From: Lachnospiraceae bacterium
GTDB lineage: Bacteria; Bacillota; Clostridia; Lachnospirales; Lachnospiraceae
DNA length: 64,000 bases
Assembly (NCBI GenBank): GCA_015057025.1
Contig: SVFD01000007.1
Coordinates: forward strand, 30,879-94,878
Direction of reading: 5' to 3'
Below the pieces are notes generated by a model. It had not been told where the DNA came from, made no database searches, and saw nothing but the letters and a program-made list of their open reading frames with translations. The translations under genes were made by a program, and so were the position numbers. Position 1 is the first letter of the stretch, and every line of letters starts with the position of its first letter. This document shows positions 1 to 8,659 of the stretch, piece by piece.

Positions 1-675
1 GTTGCATTGATTAACGCAAGTCCCAAGGTAAAGGGAAGCTCCAGCGGAATACTTTTAAACGATTTAAAAGAGTGTCTTGGAACCAAGGTAGACATTGAAG
101 AAATCTGTTTGCGAACAAGCAAGCTTACACAGGAAATTATAGAAAAGTTAAAGAAAGCGGATACTTGGGTAGTAGCATTTCCTTTATATGTGGATACCTT
201 ACCTTCTCATCTGATTGCTTGCTTAAAGCAGTTAGAGAAGATGACATGGAAGAATAAGAATTTAAGTATTTATGGCATTGCAAATTGCGGCTTTTACGAA
301 GGAAATCAGGCCGAACCTGCATTAAATGTATTAAAAAACTGGTGTGCCAAGGCCGGTTGTGCATATAAGGGAAGTCTTGGAATCGGTGGTGGCGGTGCCA
401 TTGCCGTAAGCGGTAATATGTCGGGTAAAGCAGGACTTAGAGCAAATATTTACAAGGCAATGAAAAAGTTTGCGGATCGTATCATAAAGAAAGAAGGGGA
501 AGTGAATAAGTATGCCACGGTAGCATTTCCCAGATTTGTTTATAAGATTGCGGCACAGAACAGTTGGCGTAAGATGATTAAAGCAAACGGCGGCAAGACG
601 AAGGATTTAAGTCGGAGATTAGACGAGGAACCGGCTGATGTAAAGGTACAGAGAAAAATTGTATATGAACAATAA
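1..675 (+). CDS. NAD(P)H-dependent FMN reductase-like flavoprotein (5' partial)
   Basis: The reading frame is open from base 1, and the codons before the first in-window TTG (position 7) read V-A-L-I-N-A-S-P-K. This is the usual first beta strand and phosphate loop of flavodoxin-like reductases, so the true start lies just upstream of the window. The following GSSSGIL stretch would bind the FMN phosphate. FPLYVDTLPSHL is typical of the second flavin loop, and a glycine-rich segment (GIGGGGAIA) follows near residue 125. The last 55 residues are basic and have no domain I recognise. Known family role: soluble flavin reductases moving electrons from NAD(P)H to small acceptors. The substrate cannot be told. 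The family call is good, the exact function open. Confidence 0.75.
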   Translation, partial: VALINASPKVKGSSSGILLNDLKECLGTKVDIEEICLRTSKLTQEIIEKLKKADTWVVAFPLYVDTLPSHLIACLKQLEKMTWKNKNLSIYGIANCGFYEGNQAEPALNVLKNWCAKAGCAYKGSLGIGGGGAIAVSGNMSGKAGLRANIYKAMKKFADRIIKKEGEVNKYATVAFPRFVYKIAAQNSWRKMIKANGGKTKDLSRRLDEEPADVKVQRKIVYEQ

Positions 676-788
676 AAGTAAAAAGAAGTCATTTTATATG
701 GCTTCTTTTTAAAATATACTTTACAAAAGTAGTAATAGAAGCGATAATGTCAAAGACTGATTATTTATGTATTTGGAAAGTATTTAGA

Positions 789-1532
789 ATGAATAAAAGA
801 CAAAAATATATATTGATACAAATAGCGATACTTCTTGTGTTTCTGGTAGCAGTTGTTCTTTATGCATCTGCCAAGACCAATCATCTTGCCTGTAAACTTG
901 CAGAAGGATATCAGATTAGAGGTGTGGATGTATCCCATTATCAGGGAAACATTGATTGGAAGACTCTTGCGGGTGAAGATATTGAATTTGCTTTTATCAA
1001 GGCAACGGAAGGAAGCGGGCATATAGATAGTAAATTTGCTGAGAACTGGTTAGCAGCGAATGATACGGATTTAAAGGTTGGCGCATATCACTTCTTTAGT
1101 TTTGACAGCCCGGCAGAAACCCAGGCGCAATTATATATTGAAACCGTGGGAGATTTGGCAGGAAACTTGATACCGGTTGTAGATATCGAATTTTATGGAG
1201 ATAAATTCAGTAATCCGCCGGATGAAGAGGAGCTTGTGGCAGAATTAAAAACCATGCTGGCATTACTGGAAGAAGAATACGGCGTGAAGCCTATGGTATA
1301 CACTACCTATACTTTTTATTATAAGTATTTGGATGGTGAAATTGACGGGTATCCTTTGTGGATTCGTAATGTCTATTTCAGTCCCAATTTGGATATGCGT
1401 GGGGAATGGACATTCTGGCAGTATACGGATCAGGCAGTGCTTGGCGGATATTCCGGTGCGGAAGAACATATCGATTTAAATGTTTTTTATGGAAGTTTAG
1501 ATAAGTTGGATGAGTATATGATTTGGGAATAA
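789..1532 (+). CDS. Membrane-anchored GH25 lysozyme (N-acetylmuramidase)
   Basis: Glycoside hydrolase family 25 muramidase, expected to cut the MurNAc-GlcNAc bond of peptidoglycan outside the cell. After a short basic N-terminus (MNKRQK) there is one hydrophobic segment at about residues 7-27, with no clear signal-peptidase site, so it is probably an N-terminal anchor. The catalytic domain starts at RGVDVSHYQGNIDW (about residue 45) and includes the FAFIKATEG, YHFF and PVVDIEF motifs; the family's acidic residues lie in DVSHYQG and DIEF. I chose ATG 789 over the in-frame ATG at 747 because GGAAAG lies eight bases upstream, while 747 has no good ribosome site. It stands alone between convergent or terminated units. 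Confidence 0.88.
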   Translation: MNKRQKYILIQIAILLVFLVAVVLYASAKTNHLACKLAEGYQIRGVDVSHYQGNIDWKTLAGEDIEFAFIKATEGSGHIDSKFAENWLAANDTDLKVGAYHFFSFDSPAETQAQLYIETVGDLAGNLIPVVDIEFYGDKFSNPPDEEELVAELKTMLALLEEEYGVKPMVYTTYTFYYKYLDGEIDGYPLWIRNVYFSPNLDMRGEWTFWQYTDQAVLGGYSGAEEHIDLNVFYGSLDKLDEYMIWE

Positions 1533-1560
1533 AATTTTAAAATGATACAGAAGTAATTAG

Positions 1561-1602
1561 AAAACAGCTCTCGGTCGTTCTATTGGCAGAGAGCTGTTTT
1601 TT
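1561..1602 (+). terminator. Rho-independent terminator after the GH25 gene
   Basis: AAAACAGCTCTC pairs with GAGAGCTGTTTT and is followed by T residues. It sits between convergent genes. Its A-rich left arm means it could also stop the minus-strand permease transcript. Confidence 0.85.
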
Positions 1603-1615
1603 ATTTGTGTAAAAT

Positions 1616-4264
1616 TTAAACTTCTCTTATTTGTTCTACTATACTGTATTTGCCGGCTTGGTTATACATAAAAGTAGGAATTGCCCATCCAAGCAGAACA
1701 AACATAGGTATAGCAAGGATGACGGGACCAAGAGTGAAGTTTGCACTAAAAAACCAAAACATATTTTCCAGAAGGTTACCCACCAAAGGATTTATTATAA
1801 AAGAGAGAATCAAGGCAACCAAAGCTGAACTAAGGGCATAAAAGAGTCCTTCATATACCAACATATTTTTTAACTGCTTAGTGGTCATTCCTACAGCCTG
1901 TAATACGGCAAATTCTCTTTTACGGGAAATGATTCCTGTCATAATGGCATTGAAGAAATTTAAGATTCCTACAATACCGATAATTCCACAAAGCAGACCA
2001 CCCAACAGAAGGAACATATGTTGAAAACTTTCAAACTCGGCACGTATGGTGGCTTTGCTTTCATACATTAATCCGGAGGCATTATCTGAGGTTAGTTCGG
2101 CAAGATAGCTTTCGGCTTCTGCTTCTGTGGTGGCGTCAGGTGTATCAAACAGATAAAACATTGGCACCACTGTCTGGCCACTATCTGTTCTCAGTGATTC
2201 CACCGGCAGAACAAAACTGTAACCACCAACCATAGAATAACGATGGCTCATGGAATGGGGAACTGTTACATAGGCACAAATGGTATAGTCTGCATCATGA
2301 CTATTCATGCGGTAGTCTATGAATTCCAAGGGAGTGTCTGCATTGCACGTTTCTCCGGTACGACTGTCGATATAATAGATAGATTCTATATAAGAGATAG
2401 TCTGTGTTGTACCAATTTCCGGATAATAATCTAAATATTGTGCATTGCCGTAATCATCAGTATCAAGAACTATTGCTATGGCGTTTGTATCACCTTGAAG
2501 CATAGGAGTAATATCACCGTCCAAAACGGTCAGCTTTTCAAATAAAGGTGTATCCAATCCTTCAATCAGAGTGGTTGCACCTACCATATCATCACGGCGT
2601 TGTAATTGCGGCAAAGCCGCGTTGATTGCTTCCGGAGAGGTGTATTGCGACATCTCCGCACGCCAGCTCTCCACCGTCATCCAACCAATGGCAGGAATAC
2701 CATCCAGTGTATATCCGCAACCGGCTAATGAACTTGAAGTATTGGCTTCAATCTGTGCAATTTCTGTTTCAGATAAGAAATCATTATCAGTAACTGCTGA
2801 ACGGAAGTAGTCGGTGCTACTGACAATAAAATCTGCACAACTCTGTCGTTCCAGATATTTTTCCATATCAAAACCATCTGTAAAGGTAGCTAGAATATTG
2901 AGAAGTACCACAGACAGCGCAAGAGAAATTACAACAAGGATAGTCTTGCTTTTATTTCTTCCTAAATTTGCAAAGGCCATTTGGTATACCTTGGCACCAC
3001 GAGTGGCACGCCGTTTCTTTTTATTGGTAAAAGCATCCGTATGCTTTGTTGCTTCTACAGGAGAAACCTTTGCCGCGATTTTTCCGGGACGGGAGCAGGA
3101 TAACAAAACAGTAATAAGAGCAAAAAACGCAGAAATAGGAAAAATAATAAATGAAGTACTTACGGTAGCAATACTTGCTCCCAAAGTGGTTTCTGCCATT
3201 ATTATGGGGGTTAAGACCGCACCTATACCATATCCCAGTAACAGTCCAATCGGAATGCCTACTACACACAGAAGTAGTGCCTGCTGCTGTATGATGCGAC
3301 GAAGCTGTCTTGATGTTACGCCAATTGTTTTAAGTAGTCCGTAAAATTGGATATCCCCGGTAACGGAAATCTGAAAAATATTGTAGATAATCAGATAACC
3401 GGTAAAAATCACTAGTGCAAGGAATGCAATAATGGCGATAACATTGGAGATATCTATGTTTGCACCAAGTTGGGAAGATGTATACCCCCAGTTGACACCG
3501 ATACGGATAGACTGGTTCGCACCTGTTTCATTTGAGGCATAACCTAGGTCCCAAGCTACCTGCTCCATTTGTCCGCCAATATCAATTGCAGATGGCATCA
3601 TTACATTCAAATCTGTTCGGAAAGGCTCCATACCTAGAGATATGCCTTCCGCCTCGATGGCATTGGCATATTCTTCGCTGATATTAATATAGTGAACCGG
3701 ATCAATATCATTGTATTCCCACCATCCTACCAGAGTAAATGTTTCGGTTTTTTCATAGGCGGTCTGGCTTTTATCCCCCACAGAATATGTTAAAGTAATT
3801 TCAGCACCCAACTCCGGTTCAATGCCCAAAAGTTTTAAGGCTGTTGTATCCATAGTAATCTCGTTTCTATTGTGTGGTTGATGTCCCATAGTTGGTTCGG
3901 CAAAACTCCATTTGGTACAGTTGCTATCCATGAAACTAACTTCGGCAGGCTTTTTTGCAAAGACACCGCTGGTAATATAGCCAATATTGGTACGAGCACC
4001 AACTGCTTTTACACCTGGATGGGAAGCAATGGCTTGGATCTGCTCGTCAGTTACTTCTTTAAACGTACCGTGGCAGTAACCGCCAATCTGATGAAATGTG
4101 TACATTTCGTAACTGGAATTGATAGACATCATTACTGTAAAAAGAGACGTAAACAGTAATGTTGTCAGGGCAATGGCAATGATTGCAATAATGTTACGTT
4201 TGTGGGATGCCCACAAAGAACGTCTGCTTAAGCGACGAATACATTTTTTGTTTTTGATATTCAT
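1616..4264 (-). CDS. FtsX/MacB-type ABC transporter permease (two-unit, large ectodomains)
   Basis: Large permease of 882 residues with two FtsX-like units. The pattern is: a first membrane segment near residues 25-50, a soluble ectodomain to about 275, three membrane segments to about 405, a fourth segment near 450, a second ectodomain of about 300 residues, and three closing segments ending in a cytosolic tail. The LLKTIGVTSRQLRRI and LQAVGMTTKQLKNM cytosolic loops match the conserved FtsX coupling region in each half. Such permeases work with a MacB/LolD-type ATPase in peptide or antibiotic export or resistance, or in cell-wall control, rather than bulk solute transport. ATG 4264 follows GGGAGG at eight bases; the GTG at 4273 overlaps that site and is rejected. 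It is co-transcribed with the ATPase gene 15 bases upstream. Confidence 0.88.
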   Translation of the reverse strand: MNIKNKKCIRRLSRRSLWASHKRNIIAIIAIALTTLLFTSLFTVMMSINSSYEMYTFHQIGGYCHGTFKEVTDEQIQAIASHPGVKAVGARTNIGYITSGVFAKKPAEVSFMDSNCTKWSFAEPTMGHQPHNRNEITMDTTALKLLGIEPELGAEITLTYSVGDKSQTAYEKTETFTLVGWWEYNDIDPVHYINISEEYANAIEAEGISLGMEPFRTDLNVMMPSAIDIGGQMEQVAWDLGYASNETGANQSIRIGVNWGYTSSQLGANIDISNVIAIIAFLALVIFTGYLIIYNIFQISVTGDIQFYGLLKTIGVTSRQLRRIIQQQALLLCVVGIPIGLLLGYGIGAVLTPIIMAETTLGASIATVSTSFIIFPISAFFALITVLLSCSRPGKIAAKVSPVEATKHTDAFTNKKKRRATRGAKVYQMAFANLGRNKSKTILVVISLALSVVLLNILATFTDGFDMEKYLERQSCADFIVSSTDYFRSAVTDNDFLSETEIAQIEANTSSSLAGCGYTLDGIPAIGWMTVESWRAEMSQYTSPEAINAALPQLQRRDDMVGATTLIEGLDTPLFEKLTVLDGDITPMLQGDTNAIAIVLDTDDYGNAQYLDYYPEIGTTQTISYIESIYYIDSRTGETCNADTPLEFIDYRMNSHDADYTICAYVTVPHSMSHRYSMVGGYSFVLPVESLRTDSGQTVVPMFYLFDTPDATTEAEAESYLAELTSDNASGLMYESKATIRAEFESFQHMFLLLGGLLCGIIGIVGILNFFNAIMTGIISRKREFAVLQAVGMTTKQLKNMLVYEGLFYALSSALVALILSFIINPLVGNLLENMFWFFSANFTLGPVILAIPMFVLLGWAIPTFMYNQAGKYSIVEQIREV

Positions 4265-4279
4265 CTTTGCCACCTCCCA

Positions 4280-4951
4280 TTATTGATTGGTGACAATCCG
4301 ACCGTCTTCAATGCGGATAATACGGTCTGCCAATTGAGCAATTTCTTCATTGTGCGTAATCATTACGATGGTCTGTGCAAATTTCTGACTGCTGATTTTT
4401 AAAAGATTTAAAACATCCTGACTGGTCTTAGAATCTAGATTTCCGGTAGGTTCATCTGCAAGAATAATAGCCGGAGCAGCAGCTAATGCACGGGCAATTG
4501 CCACACGTTGTTGTTGACCGCCGGAAAGCTGGCTTGGTAAAGCATTCAGGCGGTCATTCAATCCTAAAGTTTCAACAATTTGCTGTATAAATCCTTTCTT
4601 AATTTTTCCGCCATCCAGTTCAATGGGAAGAACAATATTTTCATATACATTCAATACGGGAACAAGATTATATGACTGAAATACAAAACCGATTTTACGA
4701 CGGCGGAAGATTGTTAAAGCTTCCTCTTTCAATGAAAAGATGTCTTTCCCGTCTACAATAACGCTACCGCTTGTAGGATGGTCCAAGCCGCCAAGCATAT
4801 GTAGAAGCGTAGATTTGCCGGAGCCGGACGTGCCGACAATTGCCACAAATTCACCTTTTTCTACACTTAAATCAACTCCGTCCAATGCATGAACCGCATT
4901 GTCTCCGGAACCATAAATCTTTTTCAGGTCTTTTGCCTGTAAAATTTCCAT
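4280..4951 (-). CDS. MacB/LolD-family ABC transporter ATP-binding protein
   Basis: ATPase partner of the FtsX-type permease that follows it. Visible motifs are Walker A GTSGSGKST (residues 40-48), Q-loop FVFQSYNLVP, signature [15 protein letters not shown], Walker B ILADEPTGNLD and the H-loop MITHN. The LADEPTGNLD form is characteristic of the MacB/LolD/BceA branch. The frame stays open for 29 codons upstream, but ATG 4951 has a strong GGAGGT eight bases before it and begins MEILQAKDLKKIYG as family members do. The extra upstream codons run through a terminator-like hairpin, which argues against them being translated. At 223 residues it has normal length. It lies downstream of the kinase and regulator genes that probably control it. 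Confidence 0.93.
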   Translation of the reverse strand: MEILQAKDLKKIYGSGDNAVHALDGVDLSVEKGEFVAIVGTSGSGKSTLLHMLGGLDHPTSGSVIVDGKDIFSLKEEALTIFRRRKIGFVFQSYNLVPVLNVYENIVLPIELDGGKIKKGFIQQIVETLGLNDRLNALPSQLSGGQQQRVAIARALAAAPAIILADEPTGNLDSKTSQDVLNLLKISSQKFAQTIVMITHNEEIAQLADRIIRIEDGRIVTNQ

Positions 4952-4968
4952 AAATAAGTACCTCCATG

Positions 4969-5017
4969 AAAAAATCTGTATGTAAGCAAAGAAGATATTC
5001 TTTGACACATACAGATT
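4969..5017 (-). terminator. Terminator/attenuator hairpin ahead of the ABC ATPase gene
   Basis: On the minus strand AATCTGTATGT pairs perfectly with ACATACAGATT, with an inner CAAAGAA/TTCTTTG stem and a TATC loop, and six T residues follow. The ribosome binding site of the ATPase gene begins a few bases after the T run. It therefore lies inside the leader of the transporter genes and may limit read-through from the kinase gene. Confidence 0.75.
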
Positions 5018-5086
5018 ATTGCATATAATTCTTTCCACATTCTTTCCGGCGTGAGATGAATTCTAACAGTTTTGAAAGAATTGGTA

Positions 5087-5986
5087 TTACTTTGGCAAAA
5101 ATACGGAAAATGTGCTTCCTTTACCGGGGATGGAAGCAACCATGATATAACCGCCCTCATCGGATATAATTTGGCGTGCCAGATACAGACCGATTCCTAT
5201 ACCTTCCTGTTCACGAGTACTTGCTGAACGATAAAAGCGTGTAAAAATTTTAGGTTGTTCACTTTCCGGGATGCCAATACCGGTATCTGCAATGTCAATT
5301 TTTACAAACATTTCATAGTTTGTAACAGAAATCGTTATCGTACCTCGGTCTGTATATTTGATGGCATTGTCTACTATATTCGCCAATGCTTCCGCGGTCC
5401 ATTTCGGATCAAAGGTTGCAGAAATATCTGTATCATAAAGCTGCAGATATAATCCTTTTTCATTCGCTTTTAAAGAATATTGTTCTGCAATATTTTGTAG
5501 CATTGGTTGTAACGGAGTATGTTGTGGCAACAACGTTATAATACCGTTTTCCAGCCGGGACAGTTTTACAAGAGAGTCAATCAAAAAGCGCAGTTTTTCA
5601 GATTGTCTGTATATGGCTTCAACATTTGTTCTTGCGGATGCAGAAAGTTCTTCTTCCTTAAGAAGTTCACTGTATAATAACAGATTCGCAATAGGGGTCT
5701 TGGTCTGGTGCGAAATATCTGCTATCAGGGAATTAATTCTGTCTTTTTCCAGAGTTAAATTATGTGAAGACGTTTCCAAGGCAGAAAGATAGTGTGCAAA
5801 TTTGGTTTCCAAGGCAGATAGTTTGCTTTCATCAAAAGAGGTTTCGGTAAAAGAACCGTCCATTGCAGCATCCAGCATATTTTCAATTGTTTCAATTGTG
5901 TTTTCGGTTTTCTTTCGATTCCATAGAACGATGGTCGTTGCCAACAGAAAAAACAGCAGTATTATAATCCAACCTATCTCATTCAT
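5087..5986 (-). CDS. Sensor histidine kinase, short form with one N-terminal membrane segment
   Basis: Two-component sensor kinase of 299 residues. One hydrophobic segment (about 5-22) is followed directly by a linker and the dimerisation/phosphoacceptor domain with ADISHQTKTPIANLL (His93). The ATPase domain has an N-box (ALANIVDNAIKYTDRG), G1-box (DTGIGIPES), F-box (IFTRFYR) and G2-box (GIGIGLYLA). No extracellular or PAS sensory domain is visible. In the related BceS/LiaS-type systems such kinases sense through a partner transporter, so the FtsX-type permease encoded downstream is a plausible input; this is inference. The start overlaps the end of the regulator gene by eight bases, indicating coupled translation. 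Confidence 0.92.
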   Translation of the reverse strand: MNEIGWIIILLFFLLATTIVLWNRKKTENTIETIENMLDAAMDGSFTETSFDESKLSALETKFAHYLSALETSSHNLTLEKDRINSLIADISHQTKTPIANLLLYSELLKEEELSASARTNVEAIYRQSEKLRFLIDSLVKLSRLENGIITLLPQHTPLQPMLQNIAEQYSLKANEKGLYLQLYDTDISATFDPKWTAEALANIVDNAIKYTDRGTITISVTNYEMFVKIDIADTGIGIPESEQPKIFTRFYRSASTREQEGIGIGLYLARQIISDEGGYIMVASIPGKGSTFSVFLPK

Positions 5987-6656
5987 CTTTTATCACCCAA
6001 CTATAACCGATTCCATAAACAGTTTTGATGTATTCTTGCGCACCAAGCTTATCCCGCAGACGTTTCATTGTAACAGACAAAGCATTTTCATCAACATATT
6101 CTGCACCATCCGTCCAAATACGATCTACAAGGATATTACGGGGCATAGTACGTCCGCGATTCTTAATCAGTAGATGTAATAATTTTTGTTCCGTTTTGCT
6201 TAGTTCTATTTTGGTATCGCCTACATAAAAAATCATTAATTCAAAATCAAAACAAAAATGGTCGATATGAATCGGAGTATTTTTATGTATAATCGTTTTC
6301 TTTCGCAATTGAGTATTTACCCTTGCTCGCAAAACCGATAGGGAGAAAGGTTTGGTAATATAATCGTCTGCCCCCAGTTCCAAACCGTTTACAATATCCA
6401 TATCCGTATCATTAGCGGTTAGTAAAATGACCGGTATGTTTGGCATATTTGTTTTGATTTCCTGCAACAAATCAAGTCCGCTACCGTCCGGCAGGTTTAT
6501 GTCTAATAAAACAAGAGATACCTCGCCACAAAGTAGTTGGTCTCTTGCTGTTTTTAAATCCTGACAGGATATAATCTGACGATTATCTGCTTTCAAAGCT
6601 TTGCTTAATCCTTGATTTAAGCCTTTATCATCTTCGATAATCAATAACTGCTCCAT
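5979..6656 (-). CDS. OmpR/PhoB-family response regulator
   Basis: Cytosolic regulator partnered with the kinase encoded immediately downstream. The receiver domain (1-115) keeps the acidic pair IIEDD, the phosphoacceptor Asp52 in LLDINLPDGSG, the switch Thr in LLTAND and Lys102 in DYITKPF. The C-terminal winged helix (about 125-225) carries LSKTEQKLLHLL, the VDRIWTD segment and TVYGIGYSW, typical of OmpR-type DNA binding. At 225 residues it is standard length. It is first in a minus-strand unit with the kinase, and probably the ABC genes beyond the hairpin. Its targets are likely its own promoter or the transporter leader, by analogy with family members. Confidence 0.95.
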   Translation of the reverse strand: MEQLLIIEDDKGLNQGLSKALKADNRQIISCQDLKTARDQLLCGEVSLVLLDINLPDGSGLDLLQEIKTNMPNIPVILLTANDTDMDIVNGLELGADDYITKPFSLSVLRARVNTQLRKKTIIHKNTPIHIDHFCFDFELMIFYVGDTKIELSKTEQKLLHLLIKNRGRTMPRNILVDRIWTDGAEYVDENALSVTMKRLRDKLGAQEYIKTVYGIGYSWVIKDE

Positions 6657-6697
6657 ATATTTCGTTCCTCATTTAGTAAAACTTGAATACCTGATTT

Positions 6698-6726
6698 ATT
6701 ATAGCAAGGGAAAGAGGAAAGGTAAA
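6698..6726 (-). promoter_or_regulatory. Probable promoter of the regulator/kinase operon
   Basis: On the minus strand TTTACC (6726-6721) and TATAAT (6703-6698) are separated by 17 bases, about 40 bases before the regulator start. The stretch from here to about 6860 holds no gene I can support. Confidence 0.6.
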
Positions 6727-6863
6727 CTCCGGATTTTTGTATACAAATAAGATGCAGGCACTTAAATGAATAGATAATTTGAGAGCTTTCGAAAAGCCTT
6801 GCAATGAACGGTGTGCTTTGAAACGATGTGTTTCAGGGCTCTTTTAACGATTAAAATAAAAAA

Positions 6864-6930
6864 TTATCGAAAAACGATAAAAAGTTGTTGACAAACGAAA
6901 ATAATGTGATATTATGGATTTATCGATAAA
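6864..6930 (+). promoter_or_regulatory. Promoter with two TTATCG palindromes ahead of the CPBP/DUF2975/HTH operon
   Basis: TTGACA (6888-6893) and TATTAT (6910-6915) are 16 bases apart. Upstream is TTATCG-5 bases-CGATAA (6864-6880), and just after the -10 is the perfect palindrome TTTATCGATAAA (6919-6930). The shared TTATCG/CGATAA half-sites flanking the promoter suggest an operator for the HTH protein encoded third in this operon. That assignment is inferred from position only. Confidence 0.7.
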
Positions 6931-6986
6931 CGTTAAATATTTAACTTTTTGCGCAAATATGTAACTTTTTAAAGTCGGAGGTGAAA

Positions 6987-7592
6987 ATGCATTTATTATT
7001 AAGCAAAATTGTAAGCAGTATATTACAGATTATTTTATTTGCAATCATACCTTTTATCTGGTGGTTCGTTACTGTAAGAAAAAAGCAAAGCTTTCCGCAG
7101 TGGATTGGATTAAAAAAGATGAAATGGAATAAGAAGGTATTTATAGCCACTTTTATCGTAACCGTTGCTTTTATGTTCCTGGGAATGTTGACATTATATA
7201 TGTTGAAAGATATTGAAATTGCAACTTCTGAATTTGCGGGACTTGGATTACAGGCGATTCCGGCAATTGTAATCTATGCAACATTTAATACTGCTTTACC
7301 GGAAGAAATTTTATTCAGAGGATTTTTATTAAAAAGAATCCAAAATAAATTCGGATTTGGTGTAGCCAACGTTGTTCAGGCTTTAATATTCGGCCTCATA
7401 CATGGAGTTATGTTTTTGGGAGTGGTAGGAGTTGCCAAAGCATTGATTGTGATTATATTTACGGGTGTTGTTGCGTGGTTAATGGGTTATATTAATGAGA
7501 AGAAGTGCGAAGGGTCCATTATTCCGAGTTGGATAATACATACTATTTCAAATATATTTGCAGGAATCTGCGCGGCATTTTCTCTTATCTAA
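6987..7592 (+). CDS. CPBP-family intramembrane glutamic protease (Abi/Rce1-like)
   Basis: Polytopic membrane protein of 201 residues. All three CPBP (Rce1/Abi) motifs are present: EEILFR (Glu106, Glu107, Arg111), FxxxH at Phe135-His139 and HxxxN at His185-Asn189. Family members are membrane proteases related to CAAX-prenyl endopeptidase Rce1; in Firmicutes they are linked to bacteriocin self-immunity and stress signalling. ATG 6987 lies five bases after GGAGG; the GTG six bases earlier overlaps the ribosome site. It is the first gene of a three-gene unit with a DUF2975 membrane protein and an HTH regulator, so regulated proteolysis or immunity is a reasonable guess, without direct evidence for a substrate. 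Confidence 0.88.
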   Translation: MHLLLSKIVSSILQIILFAIIPFIWWFVTVRKKQSFPQWIGLKKMKWNKKVFIATFIVTVAFMFLGMLTLYMLKDIEIATSEFAGLGLQAIPAIVIYATFNTALPEEILFRGFLLKRIQNKFGFGVANVVQALIFGLIHGVMFLGVVGVAKALIVIIFTGVVAWLMGYINEKKCEGSIIPSWIIHTISNIFAGICAAFSLI

Positions 7593-7639
7593 AATGGAAA
7601 GTAGCAATTATTAAGAAGATTAAAAACGGAGGATTAAAA

Positions 7640-8335
7640 ATGAAACAGGAAGTTGTAGCAAAAATTAATAAGTTTGGTAAAATCGGTGAAGTCATAGCAC
7701 AGATCAGTCGTATCTTAGTGATTTTGAGCGCTGTAATTTTATTGGCAACAGGAATTTTGATGCTGGCAATGCCAAAGGATTTGTTTACTTTGGATTATTA
7801 TGTCGGTATGGATATGCAGGTGGATTTGGATACAATTGGTGAGAAAATTACAGAAGAAGATATGGCAGAGCTTGAGGCGGATGCGTATACAGTAACTACA
7901 TCGGATACAGAAATGGTTATAGTAGGTGTTGAAGCAGATGAAGAAGCAAATACATTAAATGTTAATTTTGCATCTGAACCTACGAATATGTTTAATACAT
8001 CCAAAATTGTGATTTTTATCTTGTTGCAGTTGCTTTTAATGGTAGCTAATTTTATAACAATTACTTTTATTGTTAAGCTCTGCAAGGAATTTAAAACCTG
8101 TGAGACACCTTTTTCTGTGGGCGTAATTAAGCGCATCAAGCAGGTTGGATTTTCGTTAATTCCCTGGTGCATTGTGTACCCTACAGCAGAAGCAGCTGCG
8201 AATTTTATGGTATCAAACAACTTGAATATCAGCATTGATATCGGTATGATTATTATGGTGCTTGTTGTTTTGGCATTGGCGTATATTTTCCAATATGGTG
8301 CCATGTTGCAGCAGGAATCTGACGAGACATTATAA
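7640..8335 (+). CDS. DUF2975-type integral membrane protein
   Basis: Membrane protein of 231 residues with about four hydrophobic segments (near 25-47, 120-142, 165-185 and 195-218). A soluble loop of about 70 residues rich in Asp/Glu/Thr lies between the first two. This layout, together with a YozG-like HTH gene directly downstream, matches DUF2975 proteins such as B. subtilis YoaS. Their function is not known. ATG 7640 has GGAGG seven bases upstream; the frame is open further upstream but there overlaps the end of the CPBP gene without a ribosome site. Its loop could be a ligand or stress sensor that talks to the small HTH protein. Confidence 0.78.
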   Translation: MKQEVVAKINKFGKIGEVIAQISRILVILSAVILLATGILMLAMPKDLFTLDYYVGMDMQVDLDTIGEKITEEDMAELEADAYTVTTSDTEMVIVGVEADEEANTLNVNFASEPTNMFNTSKIVIFILLQLLLMVANFITITFIVKLCKEFKTCETPFSVGVIKRIKQVGFSLIPWCIVYPTAEAAANFMVSNNLNISIDIGMIIMVLVVLALAYIFQYGAMLQQESDETL

Positions 8336-8350
8336 AAGGGGGACGCGATT

Positions 8351-8578
8351 ATGGGTAAAATTGTATTACGGCTGGACCGTGTGATGGCGGACCGTAAAAT
8401 AAGTTTGAATGAATTGTCGGAGATGGTTGGCGTTACCAACGTGAATTTATCCAAGATGAAAACCGGTAAAATCAGTGCCATCCGGTTTTCAACGCTAGAG
8501 GCTATTTGTGAGGCTTTGCATTGTCAGCCGGGGGATATTTTAGAGTATGATGAGACGGCAGTTAGCGAGGACGCATAA
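8351..8578 (+). CDS. Small Cro/CI (YozG-like) HTH transcriptional regulator
   Basis: A 75-residue protein that is almost entirely one helix-turn-helix domain. It starts MGKIVLRLDRVMADRK and has the XRE core ISLNELSEMVGVTNVNLSKMK, then the CEALHCQPGDIL ending seen in YozG-type regulators. It lacks any sensor domain. Translation starts at ATG 8351 behind a GGGGG ribosome site, 15 bases after the DUF2975 stop. In this family the regulator is nearly always next to a DUF2975 gene. It most likely controls its own operon through the TTATCG palindromes near 6864-6930; this is inference from context. Confidence 0.9.
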   Translation: MGKIVLRLDRVMADRKISLNELSEMVGVTNVNLSKMKTGKISAIRFSTLEAICEALHCQPGDILEYDETAVSEDA

Positions 8579-8590
8579 ATTGTGACATGA

Positions 8591-8625
8591 AAGGAACATC
8601 CATCGAAAGTGGGATGTTCCTTTTT
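8591..8625 (+). terminator. Rho-independent terminator after the HTH gene
   Basis: AAGGAACATCC pairs with GGATGTTCCTT and runs into TTTTT. It closes the CPBP/DUF2975/HTH unit. Confidence 0.88.
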
Positions 8626-8659
8626 GTGTAAGAGTAAGAAAATATTTTTATAAATAATA

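Noticed and set aside
2814..3344. Plus-strand frame of 176 codons within the permease gene
   Set aside because: Shadow of the minus-strand FtsX-type permease, which has clear domains and a ribosome site.
7798..8481. Minus-strand frame of 227 codons opposite the DUF2975 and HTH genes
   Set aside because: Antisense shadow; the plus-strand genes have ribosome sites and family motifs.
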